Below, piece after piece: positions 8,301 to 13,256 of a stretch of 14,740 nt of DNA (positions are counted from its first letter, which is position 1; every line of letters begins with the position of its first letter). Source of the stretch: JAXHTH01 sp034211115 (GTDB lineage: Bacteria > Planctomycetota > Phycisphaerae > Phycisphaerales > SM1A02); NCBI GenBank assembly GCA_034211115.1, contig JAXHTH010000151.1, positions 1-14,740 of the forward strand. Direction: 5' to 3'. The notes below the pieces were generated by a model, which saw nothing but the letters and a program-made list of their open reading frames with translations, ran no database searches and was not told the origin of the DNA. The position numbers were made by a program, and so were the translations under genes.

Positions 8301-9279
8301 CTTCGCCGCCGCGCTCATCAACAGCCAGCCGATGGGCTTCTACGCGCCGGCCCAGATCGTGCGCGACGCGCAGGAGCACGGCGTGGAAGTCCGGCCGGTG
8401 GATGTGAATAAAAGCGGGTGGGATTGTACGGTGGGGAAGGGGAAGAGACTGAGAGACGAAGAGAGAGAGAGACGAAGTGGTAAGGCAATCGAATGCACAC
8501 GGCCTGCGACCGGCCCGCGCACTCCGTCTCTCCATGACTCCGTCTCTCCGTCTCTTCGTTTGGGCATGCGCCTCGTGAAGGGATTGCGGAAAGAAGACGG
8601 CGAGGCGATCGCCGGGGCGGTGAAAAGAGCGGGGCCGTTCGAGTCGATTCGGGCTCTGCGCCGGGCGAGCGGGGTGTCCATCGCCGCCCTGCGGCGGCTG
8701 GCCGCAGCCGATGCGTTCACCTCGATGGGGCTCGACCGCCAGCGGGCATTGTGGGAGATCCGCGCGCTGCCCGAGAAGGAGTTGCCGATGTTCGAGGATG
8801 AGAAGGCGGCGGGGGATGTCGCGCCGAGGCAGCTCAACCTCCCCCACATTCCGGCCGCCCGGCAGGTCGTGCATGACTACGCGTCGCTGCGCCTCTCTCT
8901 CAAGGCGCATCCTATGTCGTTCCTGCGCGATGACCTTCGCGCGATGCGCATCACCGAGGCGAAGGAATTGCAGGATGAAGCACGCTGGCCCCAGGGGAAA
9001 TCCATCACCGTCGCGGGGCTCGTGCTCGTGCGCCAGCGGCCGGCCACGGCCAACGGCATCGTGTTCATGACCCTCGAGGACGAGACGGGCATCGCCAACC
9101 TCATCGTGCAGCGCGAGATCTACCAGCGCTACCGGCCGGTCGCCCGGCACGGGGTGATCCTCCTCGCCCGCGGCCGGGTCGAGCGGCAGGGGGCGGTCGT
9201 GCACGTGCACGTCAGGAGCCTCGCGGGGCTGGATGAGCGGATGGCCGCGCTGGCGGCGCGATCGCGGGACTTCAGGTGA
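5359..9279 (+). CDS. dnaE2: Error-prone DNA polymerase III alpha subunit DnaE2 with three in-frame insertions
   Basis: DnaE2 is the C-family polymerase that performs mutagenic translesion synthesis with ImuA and ImuB. The PHP domain starts at about residue 36 (YAELAVTSNFTFLTGASHPE). The palm has PDIDIDF (residues 442-448) with catalytic Asp445 and Asp447, and the third Asp594 in LKVDCLGL. The finger region includes FGFPESHAASFA-like SEYGFPESHAASFALLVYVS. Helix-hairpin-helix and OB-fold segments follow (ITVAGLVLVRQRPATANGIV), and the protein ends SRDFR as DnaE2 proteins do. It is 1306 residues; family members are about 1030-1080. Insertions at about 105-142, 614-787 and 1028-1067 account for the excess, and removing them rejoins conserved sequence (for example GCRLE to IYPTDRASYGRL). 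All catalytic residues survive and no stop interrupts the frame. Residues about 23-35 are also short-repeat sequence. No Shine-Dalgarno is seen; translation is probably coupled to imuB. Whether the inserted polymerase is active cannot be told from sequence. Confidence 0.95.
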   Translation: MPEAPNPKPRPHPWQKKHAAASPSSLRRPVASSPAPPYAELAVTSNFTFLTGASHPEELVEQAAALGHSALAITDRNSLAGIVRAHVAAKEVGIPLVVGCRLEMGRERLRNEETERLRVRPNDLSLPAFFSASLRLSVSSLSILIYPTDRASYGRLCRLLTLGKRRAPKGECQLVLHDLLKHQEGLLAVVIPPTIIDQSFLEVIEGLRGVFDDDRLSLAASRLYGPDDHGRLAQLAALSAHTRVPMAATNDVHYHVPQRRALQDVLTCIREGCTLQTAGFHLLPHAERCLKPAEEMAQLFAEYPDAVARSVEIARRASAFSLDELRYEYPHEVCPPGRTPMQHLRDLTRRGADERYPHGAPGQVRDQLQHELALIDELNYAPYFLTVHDLVVFARSRGILCQGRGAAANSAVCYCLGVTAVDPDRIDVLFERFVSKERDEPPDIDIDFEHERREEVIQYIYEKYGRERAALTAEVISYRGRSAVREAGKALGLSLDCVDRLAKSIDWWSNKVGDERRLRDLGLDPRDPTMRRLMALANDMLGFPRHLSQHVGGFVITQTPLCELVPIENAAMPDRTVIEWDKDDIDALGMLKVDCLGLGMLTCIRKALEMVNGSDGGEKRRSREEMERRSGEKKRILGLEMNNGTCKDISRSGRLAERNGAGQADLRSLTDDAQRRTIRADKPTAASCDFDSLEYCGRFRPRTASRSAAISQNCAGIAQRTVDAVRTCRRTADDRGKAGDDRTHQRNGSSTARPHQQSPTARDTIAVASHHSVSPSLRDPVSSPPSLQLHTIPPEDPLVYDMICAADTIGVFQIESRAQMTMLPRLRPRCFYDLVIEVAIVRPGPIQGDMVHPYLRRRNGEEPVTYPDERVKDVLGKTLGVPLFQEQVMSIAIVGAGFSPGEADRLRRAMAAWKRKGDKLKQFRSRFIDGMLQRGYERDFAERCFRQIEGFSEYGFPESHAASFALLVYVSAWLKRHHPAAFAAALINSQPMGFYAPAQIVRDAQEHGVEVRPVDVNKSGWDCTVGKGKRLRDEERERRSGKAIECTRPATGPRTPSLHDSVSPSLRLGMRLVKGLRKEDGEAIAGAVKRAGPFESIRALRRASGVSIAALRRLAAADAFTSMGLDRQRALWEIRALPEKELPMFEDEKAAGDVAPRQLNLPHIPAARQVVHDYASLRLSLKAHPMSFLRDDLRAMRITEAKELQDEARWPQGKSITVAGLVLVRQRPATANGIVFMTLEDETGIANLIVQREIYQRYRPVARHGVILLARGRVERQGAVVHVHVRSLAGLDERMAALAARSRDFR
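5424..5462 (+). repeat. Pyrimidine-rich short-repeat arm near the dnaE2 start
   Basis: Four imperfect copies of a CGTCGCTC-like unit occur here, encoding SPSSLRRPVASSP before the conserved PHP domain. It resembles the right-hand arm of the element at 7198-7718 (CTCCTCCGTCGCT). No matching purine-rich arm lies upstream, so it looks like a solo arm or a simple-repeat expansion. Confidence 0.6.
5671..5784 (+). repeat. Small in-frame hairpin element 1 in dnaE2
   Basis: Imperfect inverted repeat: a purine-rich left arm (5671-5705) and pyrimidine-rich right arm (5748-5784), 35 and 37 bases, separated by about 42 bases. The core of the arms pairs at 21 of 25 positions, with one further G-U pair. 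The 114-bp span equals 38 codons and begins and ends on codon boundaries of dnaE2. It interrupts the PHP domain between GCRLEM and LIYPTDRASYGRL, which are nearly adjacent in other DnaE2 proteins. No protein is encoded in its loop. No clear target duplication was found. Confidence 0.85.
7198..7718 (+). mobile_element. Intervening-sequence-like element carrying a four-helix-bundle gene, inside dnaE2
   Basis: A left arm at 7198-7250 and a right arm at 7668-7718 form a long imperfect inverted repeat; the outermost 13 bases (AGCGACGGAGGAG against CTCCTCCGTCGCT) and the innermost six (GAGTGG against CCACTC) pair perfectly. The 417 bases between them hold a complete four-helix-bundle gene. The element lies in dnaE2 about 20 codons after the third catalytic aspartate, between LEMVNG and LHTIPPEDPLVYD, a variable link in the family. 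The dnaE2 frame stays open through it, adding about 174 serine/arginine-rich residues. The architecture is that of the 23S rRNA intervening sequences of Leptospira and Coxiella (a stem flanking an S23/IVP gene), here in a protein gene. That it moves or moved is inferred; no recombinase is encoded and no target duplication is obvious. Confidence 0.75.
7286..7654 (+). CDS. Four-helix-bundle protein of the 23S rRNA intervening-sequence (S23/IVP) family, nested in dnaE2
   Basis: The 122-residue product matches the family closely: FRDLVAWQKGMELARRIYE, then MPKEEQFGLTSQLRRAA, the signature SIPSNIAEGFGR, and FLRIARGSLNELSTQYELA. Members form small four-helix bundles that assemble into rings; they are encoded in 23S rRNA intervening sequences, and a relative, bAvd, serves retrohoming in diversity-generating retroelements. 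The cellular role of the stand-alone family is unknown. The gene is full length, in a different plus-strand frame from dnaE2, and lies wholly within it, framed by the inverted-repeat arms. The ATG at 7286 has no strong Shine-Dalgarno; the purine-rich left arm ends about 35 bases upstream. Whether it is translated from the dnaE2 mRNA or its own transcript is unknown. The intact conserved motif suggests selection or recent arrival. Confidence 0.9.
   Translation: MGHVRTFRDLVAWQKGMELARRIYEVSQTMPKEEQFGLTSQLRRAAISIPSNIAEGFGRERRRDLLQFLRIARGSLNELSTQYELAVELQMIEAKPAMIELINETDRVLQGLISSLQRLETQ
8442..8557 (+). repeat. Small in-frame hairpin element 2 in dnaE2
   Basis: A left arm at 8442-8478 (starting GAAGAGACTGAGAGACGAAG) and right arm at 8521-8557 pair along almost their whole length, with a 42-base loop. 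The span is about 116 bases, and the frame is kept, adding about 39 residues between WDCTVG and LGMRLVKGLRKEDGEAI, which are joined by a short variable link in other DnaE2 proteins. The left arm shares the GAGACTGAGAG and GACGAAGAGA strings with element 1, so the two are related. Confidence 0.85.
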
Positions 9280-9283
9280 CGGG

Positions 9284-9322
9284 CGAGAGACGGAGAGACA
9301 AAGTCAGCAAGAGACGAAGTGA
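9284..9322 (+). repeat. Solo purine-rich arm after dnaE2
   Basis: Starting 5 bases after the dnaE2 stop, GAGAGACGGAGAGACAAAGT and the following AGACGAAGTGAC resemble the left arm of the four-helix-bundle element, sharing GAGAC(G/A)AAGTC and AAGAGA in order. No right arm is found downstream, so it is a remnant or a solo arm. The rest of 9323-9438 holds a GC-rich 6-7 bp palindrome at 9348-9365 with no T tract, and no gene. Confidence 0.65.
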
Positions 9323-9438
9323 CTGCAAACAGAAAGCCGGGCCGTTTCCGGGGGCCGGCCCCGGGTGCTCTCGATCCAAACGGTGTGCCCGTGCGCAACT
9401 GATGTGATGGTCGGCCGCAAGCGGCGAGGGCTCGATAC

Positions 9439-9467
9439 TTGACGTGTGCCGCGGCGCGTGCTTCGAT
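9439..9467 (+). promoter_or_regulatory. Weak candidate promoter for the zinc-ribbon gene
   Basis: TTGACG at 9439-9444 is a good -35; 17 bases on, TTCGAT at 9462-9467 is a poor -10. It ends 6 bases before the ATG at 9474, again implying little or no leader. No Shine-Dalgarno is visible. Confidence 0.35.
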
Positions 9468-9473
9468 GATGTG

Positions 9474-9725
9474 ATGCCCGTGGATGAGAATCCCAGCCCG
9501 GACGACATCGAGCGGTTCAGCCGCGGCGAGGCCTATTGCCCGGAGTGCGGGGGGGAGCTTTCCGATCTGGCCGACATCTGCCCGCACTGCGGGGCGTGGC
9601 TGCCGCGGGGCCCGGAGCGCCATCATCCCGAAGCGTCGGCAATGCGGAAGAAGATGATCGTCATCATCACCATCGCCACCCTCATCGCCTTCCTCGGGCT
9701 GTTCGGGCTGTTCCGGCTGTTCTGA
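9474..9725 (+). CDS. Small zinc-ribbon protein with C-terminal membrane helix
   Basis: The 83-residue product has a zinc ribbon made of CPEC (Cys22, Cys25) and CPHC (Cys36, Cys39), preceded by an acidic N-terminus (PDDIERFSRGEAYC). A basic stretch (AMRKK) is followed by one hydrophobic helix, residues 61-80, that ends the protein. This is a tail-anchored arrangement with the ribbon on the cytoplasmic side. Such small zinc-ribbon membrane proteins are common and mostly without known function. The start at the ATG at 9474 is preferred; GTG at 9444 or 9471 in frame would lengthen it only slightly. It stands alone between dnaE2 and a convergent gene. Confidence 0.8.
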   Translation: MPVDENPSPDDIERFSRGEAYCPECGGELSDLADICPHCGAWLPRGPERHHPEASAMRKKMIVIITIATLIAFLGLFGLFRLF

Positions 9726-9744
9726 GGACGTGGGAGGAGGGTGC

Positions 9745-9775
9745 CACGCACAGCGACCGGAGGGAGTCGTGCGTG
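9745..9775. terminator. Hairpin between convergent genes
   Basis: CACGCAC at 9745-9751 pairs with GTGCGTG at 9769-9775, extended after a 3-base bulge by GAC/GTC. It sits in the 64 bases between the convergent ends of the zinc-ribbon and membrane-protein genes. Neither side has a good T tract, so termination is plausible rather than shown. Confidence 0.35.
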
Positions 9776-9789
9776 ACGTCCGCGCGCGT

Positions 9790-10284
9790 CTATTCGCTCT
9801 CCTCTGCGACATCCTCCTGGTCGCGCCGTTTGCGAAGATAGTCCAGGATCATCTCGTTGAGTTCACGCCCTTGCCACACGGTCGGGAACTCGGTGCCGTC
9901 GGGGCGCGTGACGACGAGGAAGGGCGGGTCATCACCGACGGCCGAAACCTCGACGAACACGGCAGGATCGGCGCTCCAATCGACGGCGACGAGGGAGGGA
10001 AGTTCCTCAACTTTCCACTGGAGCATCATCCCATTGGCCTTGCGGATATCAGCCGCATGGAAGAGATCCTCCCAGCCTTCGGGCCACGCGCCGTCGTGCG
10101 CTTCCATGTGATCGATGACGAGGTCGGCCGCGGTCCAGGCCGCGTACGCCTGGGGTATTTGCTTCAGCGTGATCAGGAATGTCACGATGTACCAGGCGCC
10201 GATCCCGATGAGGACGAGCACCACAGATACGATGCTGATCACGATGATCCGCCGCCGGCCTCTTTGGTTCATCGCGGCCATCAT
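9790..10284 (-). CDS. Uncharacterised one-pass membrane protein
   Basis: The product is about 164 residues: a basic N-terminus (NQRGRRR), a membrane helix at about residues 13-36 (IIVISIVSVVLVLIGIGAWY), then a soluble domain beginning YAAWTAADLVIDHMEAHDGAWPEGWEDL and ending in a charged tail (KRRDQEDVAEESE). The HDGAWPEGWEDL stretch is reminiscent of prepilin-like planctomycete proteins in which a short motif follows the helix, but I cannot assign a family. The positive-inside rule would put the C-terminal domain outside the cytoplasm. The start is uncertain: ATG codons at 10284, 10281 and 10272 and a TTG at 10308 are in frame, and none has a clear Shine-Dalgarno. It lies 214 bases downstream of lexA on the same strand and could be co-transcribed, but hairpin repeats separate the two. 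Confidence 0.75.
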   Translation of the reverse strand: MMAAMNQRGRRRIIVISIVSVVLVLIGIGAWYIVTFLITLKQIPQAYAAWTAADLVIDHMEAHDGAWPEGWEDLFHAADIRKANGMMLQWKVEELPSLVAVDWSADPAVFVEVSAVGDDPPFLVVTRPDGTEFPTVWQGRELNEMILDYLRKRRDQEDVAEESE

Positions 10285-10367
10285 ACCGGGACGCACGAGC
10301 GTCCCCAAAACGCCGGTAGGTGTGGGTCACCCGGACGCTTGAATGATCACCGGAAGCGGTCTGGACC

Positions 10368-10481
10368 GCACGGGCGGGACGCCCGTGCCACCTTTCTCTG
10401 CATTTCCTTTCTCTGCATTCCGCACGACGCGGAGCGTCGTCCCACTTTCCTTTGCCCTGCGCGCGACGCGGAGCGTCGCGC
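10368..10481. repeat. Three GGA-loop hairpin repeats
   Basis: Three perfect palindromes share the loop GGA on the plus strand: 10368-10388 (9-bp stem), 10424-10440 (7-bp stem) and 10461-10481 (9-bp stem). Each is followed within a few bases by CCAC and a T/C-rich run (CTTTCTCTGCAT, TTTCCTTTGCC, CTTTTTCAACC), so the unit is about 40-55 bp. The stems differ but keep base pairing. I recognise this as a dispersed planctomycete repeat that translates as GRDARAT-like peptides. It fills the gap between lexA and the downstream membrane gene. Confidence 0.8.
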
Positions 10482-10498
10482 CACCTTTTTCAACCAGT

Positions 10499-11116
10499 TC
10501 AGTACCGTCGCATGACGCCGATGACGATGCCCTGGATCTTGCAGTCCTTGACGATAATGGGTTCGAAGACGGGATTGGCCGGCTGGAGGCGGATGCGGCC
10601 GTCGGGCTCGCGGTGGAAGGTCTTGAGGGTGGTTTCGCCGTTGGGGAGGAGGGCGACGACGCGTTCGCCGTCGCGGGCGGTCTCGCGGCGCTCGATGATG
10701 ACGTAGTCGCCGTCGAGAATGCCCTCATCCTGCATGGAGTCGCCGTCCACGCGGAGGGCGAAGGTGCCGGCCTTCTGTCCCACCCGCGGGCCGAAGAGCT
10801 CCTCGAGGCTGATCTGGTCGGCCTGCGGGTATTTCTCGATCGGATAGCCGGCGGCGATCTTGCCCACGAGGGGGAACGTCAGCGGCCGCGTCTCATCCGG
10901 CAGCAGTGTCTCGTCCGCAATGGACAAAGAGCGAGCCTTGTTCGCTTCCCGGACGAGGGCGCCTTTTTTGATGAGGGCCTCGACATGCTCGAACACCGTA
11001 ACCTTGCTGATGTCGAGCTCCTGGGCGAGCTCCTGCATCGTCGGGGAATAACCATGGGCAATGCGATGATCGCGGATCAACTGAAGGATGCGCAACTGCT
11101 TGGGCGTGAGGTTCAT
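10499..11116 (-). CDS. lexA: LexA, SOS response repressor and self-cleaving peptidase
   Basis: LexA represses SOS genes and inactivates itself when RecA filaments form on damaged DNA. The 205-residue product is of normal length. The N-terminal winged helix-turn-helix spans MNLTPKQLRILQLI to VTVFEHVEALIKKGAL. The cleavage site is Ala89-Gly90 (GKIAAGYPIE). The catalytic pair is Ser127 (DGDSMQDEGI) and Lys165 (ETTLKTF). The ATG at 11116 has an AAGGAG Shine-Dalgarno 7 bases upstream. The gene upstream on the same strand runs over the lexA start by 224 bases, so the two are probably one transcript, and a promoter candidate lies before that gene. The obvious targets in the window are SRAP and imuA-imuB-dnaE2. 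The recognition helix differs from the E. coli protein, so the operator cannot be assumed to be the E. coli or Bacillus box. Confidence 0.96.
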   Translation of the reverse strand: MNLTPKQLRILQLIRDHRIAHGYSPTMQELAQELDISKVTVFEHVEALIKKGALVREANKARSLSIADETLLPDETRPLTFPLVGKIAAGYPIEKYPQADQISLEELFGPRVGQKAGTFALRVDGDSMQDEGILDGDYVIIERRETARDGERVVALLPNGETTLKTFHREPDGRIRLQPANPVFEPIIVKDCKIQGIVIGVMRRY

Positions 11117-11610
11117 GACGGTTCTCCTTGGGCGCGGCTGACCCCCGGAGCGCGGCGACGGTGGCCGGCACCGGCGCCTGGGCGGCGGAAACGCGGTGGC
11201 TGAGCGAGTGAAGCAGGGCGGCCACCTGGTCGAGCACGAGCCGCTGCCCGCCCAGCCAGGCGCGGAAGGCGTCGATCGCCTGACGGGGGAGCCCGCGGGC
11301 TGGCCGGTCCGGCGACGCGGCAGCGGCCTCGGCGCTGAGCTCGACGCGATCGATGCCCAGCAGGCGATCCAGGAGCGTCACCGGCCTCGCCGCGGCGGGG
11401 GTGTCCTTCTGCCGCGGCTGAGCCCAGCCCGGGGCCGGAGCGAACGCGCCGCCACGGCCCGTCCCGTCGTCCGTTCCGGCATCGGCCGGGTTCTGCGACG
11501 AGACGGGCCCGGCCCCGCCGCCGGTGACGGCCAGGAGGCGCGAGCCGCGGGGCACGTAGCTCTGCGTGTAGCTTCCGCCGGGCCCGATCTGGACGAGAGG
11601 TAGGGTCATC
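10893..11610 (-). CDS. Unrecognised protein encoded ahead of, and overlapping, lexA
   Basis: The ATG at 11610 has a GGAG Shine-Dalgarno 5-8 bases upstream. The first 160 or so codons have strong G/C in third position, as in neighbouring genes, and encode a protein starting MTLPLVQIGPGGSYTQSYVP, an Ala/Pro/Gly-rich linker, and a helical segment (VTLLDRLLGIDRVEL, then AFRAWLGGQRLVLDQVAAL). I do not recognise a family, signal peptide or membrane helix. From about residue 165 the frame runs 224 bases into lexA, where its sequence is only an out-of-frame reading of the repressor. Either the overlap is real, or a stop was lost by a frameshift near 11120. Its position suggests co-transcription with lexA. 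Confidence 0.6.
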
Positions 11611-11730
11611 GTGCTCTCCGTCGTTGCTGAGGCTGGGTGGGCACCCCAGATCTTGGGGCTCGCCCGCCTGCAGCCTCTCGACAAGACGGTGGTCGCCTCT
11701 GCAACTTCTATCGGCAGGATTGTTTGGAAT

Positions 11731-11759
11731 ACGTTACCCGAACACGAGCCTGATTGCAA
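11731..11759 (-). promoter_or_regulatory. Candidate sigma-70 promoter of the lexA unit
   Basis: On the minus strand TTGCAA (11759-11754) and TAACGT (11736-11731) are 17 bases apart. Transcription would start near 11724, giving a leader of about 114 bases before the ATG at 11610; the leader includes a small palindrome, CCCCAGATCTTGGGG at 11644-11658. The spacer contains GTTCGGGTAAC, a possible operator core, unproven. Confidence 0.5.
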
Positions 11760-11767
11760 GGGGAATT

Positions 11768-11792
11768 TCGGACAATTTTCGGGTATTATCGG
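11768..11792. promoter_or_regulatory. Phased TCGG repeats upstream of the lexA-unit promoter
   Basis: TCGG occurs at 11768, 11779 and 11789, steps of 11 and 10 bases, in an AT-rich patch (ATTTCGGAC, TTTTCGGGT, TTATCGGGC) directly upstream of the minus-strand -35. Helical phasing like this can mark binding by a multimeric regulator. A further palindromic pair, GAAC(6 bases)GTTC, lies at 11797-11810. Function is not known. Confidence 0.3.
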
Positions 11793-11920
11793 GCTTGAAC
11801 GGTTTTGTTCTCAATCCCGGTCGGATCGGAGACGGCCGCCGATAACGAGCGGCGTGTGCCGGCCGCAGCGAATTGCGTCTCTCCGGCCGCGGCCGATCGG
11901 ACATGCAGGGCGGCGGCCGC

Positions 11921-11926
11921 TACGCT
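11921..11926 (+). promoter_or_regulatory. Possible -10 box of the aminotransferase gene
   Basis: TACGCT ends 6 bases before the ATG at 11933, the same spacing as at imuA. CGGACA at 11898-11903, 17 bases upstream, is a poor -35. No Shine-Dalgarno precedes the ATG. Confidence 0.35.
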
Positions 11927-11932
11927 TCGCCC

Positions 11933-13138
11933 ATGACGACCCGCTCGACGGCTCCGACGCCGGCCCCGCCCTCGCCGATCCGCGATGACATCCGATCCCT
12001 CTGGATGCTGGATGATCGCGTGGACTTCCTGAACCACGGCTCCTTCGGCGCGCGCCTGCGATCCGTGCACGACGCCCAGATCCGATGGCGCGAGCAGATG
12101 GAGGCGAGGCCGGTGGAGTTCCTCGACAGGAGCGGACCTGAGCTGCTCGCGGAGGCCAAGGCCGCGGTGGGCCGCTTCCTCGGCATGCAGGCGGACCACT
12201 TCGGCTTCACGACCAACGCCACGGACGGCGTGAACGCCGTCCTCCGCTCGCTGCGATTTCAGCCGGGCGATGAGCTCATCACGACGAATCACGTGTACGA
12301 AGCGGTGCGGCGCGCGATGCGCCATCTGGCCAAGCGGGCCGGCGCAACAGTGATCGAGGTCGACGTTCCGCTTCCGATTCACGGACCCGAGGCGATCGTC
12401 GCCGCCATCGACGGGGCGATCTCCGATCGCACCCGGCTGGTGGTCGTCGATCACATCACGTCGCCCACCGCGGTGGTGTTTCCGATCGCCGCGATCATCG
12501 AGCGCTGCGCCGCGCGCGGGGTGGATGTGCTCGTGGACGGCGCGCACGCGCCGGGCATGCTCGAACTGGACGTGGAAGAACTCGGCGCGGCGTACTACGC
12601 GGGCAATCTGCACAAGTGGGTGGGCGCGCCGCCCGGGGCCGGGTTTCTCTGGGTGCGCGAGGATCGACAGGCCGGGATTCATCCCACCGTGCTCAGCCTG
12701 CGCCTGGGTGATGGATTCGCCAACGAGTTCTCCTGGCAGGGGACGCGCGATGTCAGCTCGTGGCTGACCGCGCCGGACGCCATCGAGGCGATGGACAACC
12801 TGAACGGCCCGGGAAGCTGGCCGCGGGTGATGCGGCACAACCACGAGCTCGCCGTCTGGGTGCAGCAGATGCTCAGCGACGCGTGGGATGTGACGCCGAA
12901 CACGCCGCGCGACGGCTCGATGCTCGGCTCGATGGCCTCGCTGCCCCTGCCCGCGGAACTGGAGCAACGCTTTGAAACGCGGGACGCGCTGCAGGCGAAG
13001 CTGTACGCGGACCACCGGATCGAGGTCTTCGTGCTGGCGTGGGGCGGTCGCCGGCTCGTTCGGCCGTGCTGCCAGGTCTACAACACGGCCGAGCAATACC
13101 GACGCCTGGCCGCGGCGGTGTGTGAACTCGTTCACTGA
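11933..13138 (+). CDS. PLP-dependent class V aminotransferase, isopenicillin-N epimerase-like
   Basis: The 401-residue product has the class V aminotransferase fold. Near the N-terminus is VDFLNHGSFGA, typical of the epimerase-like group. TTNATDGVNAVL forms the phosphate-binding region. VVDHITSPTAVVFP and VLVDGAHAPGML supply the aspartate (Asp202) that contacts the cofactor ring. Lys228 in GNLHKWVGAPPGAGFLW is the Schiff-base lysine. GTRDVSSWLTAPDAIEAM completes the core. Proteins of this group act on diverse amino-acid substrates (epimerases, cysteine desulfurase-like and ergothioneine-type lyases), so the substrate cannot be named; no beta-lactam genes are nearby. The ATG at 11933 is preferred to the longer frame from 11873, whose extra 20 residues are unlike the family. 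It is divergent from the lexA unit and convergent with the exported protein gene. Confidence 0.9.
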   Translation: MTTRSTAPTPAPPSPIRDDIRSLWMLDDRVDFLNHGSFGARLRSVHDAQIRWREQMEARPVEFLDRSGPELLAEAKAAVGRFLGMQADHFGFTTNATDGVNAVLRSLRFQPGDELITTNHVYEAVRRAMRHLAKRAGATVIEVDVPLPIHGPEAIVAAIDGAISDRTRLVVVDHITSPTAVVFPIAAIIERCAARGVDVLVDGAHAPGMLELDVEELGAAYYAGNLHKWVGAPPGAGFLWVREDRQAGIHPTVLSLRLGDGFANEFSWQGTRDVSSWLTAPDAIEAMDNLNGPGSWPRVMRHNHELAVWVQQMLSDAWDVTPNTPRDGSMLGSMASLPLPAELEQRFETRDALQAKLYADHRIEVFVLAWGGRRLVRPCCQVYNTAEQYRRLAAAVCELVH

Positions 13139-13166
13139 GCACGTGAGGGGACGGGCAAAAATGGAG

Positions 13167-13192
13167 CCGGCCCGCGCCGGGGCGCGGGCCGG
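13167..13192. terminator. Bidirectional intrinsic terminator
   Basis: An 11-bp perfect GC stem with a 4-base loop lies between convergent genes. On the plus strand it is followed by GTGGCAACTTTTGTC, and on the minus strand by CTCCATTTTTGCCC, so it can serve both the aminotransferase gene and the exported-protein gene. Confidence 0.7.
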
Positions 13193-13256
13193 GTGGCAAC
13201 TTTTGTCATGCGATGTCTCGCGCTCGAAGTGGCGGAGACCAATAGGGTTTCAAGAA

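Noticed and set aside
7672..9210. 512-codon minus-strand open frame
   Set aside because: Entirely antisense to conserved DnaE2 sequence, with His/Arg-rich composition typical of shadow frames.
9730..10515. 261-codon plus-strand open frame
   Set aside because: Antisense to the one-pass membrane protein, which has a credible helix, and it ends in hairpin repeats.
10343..11203. 286-codon plus-strand open frame
   Set aside because: Antisense to lexA; its start is made of the GGA-loop hairpin repeats.
11797..11810. Bacillus-type LexA box
   Set aside because: The half-sites GAAC and GTTC are 6 bases apart, not 4, and no similar site was found before imuA or SRAP.
11786..13135. 449-codon minus-strand open frame
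   Set aside because: Antisense to the class V aminotransferase, whose motifs are unmistakable; also covers the divergent promoter region.
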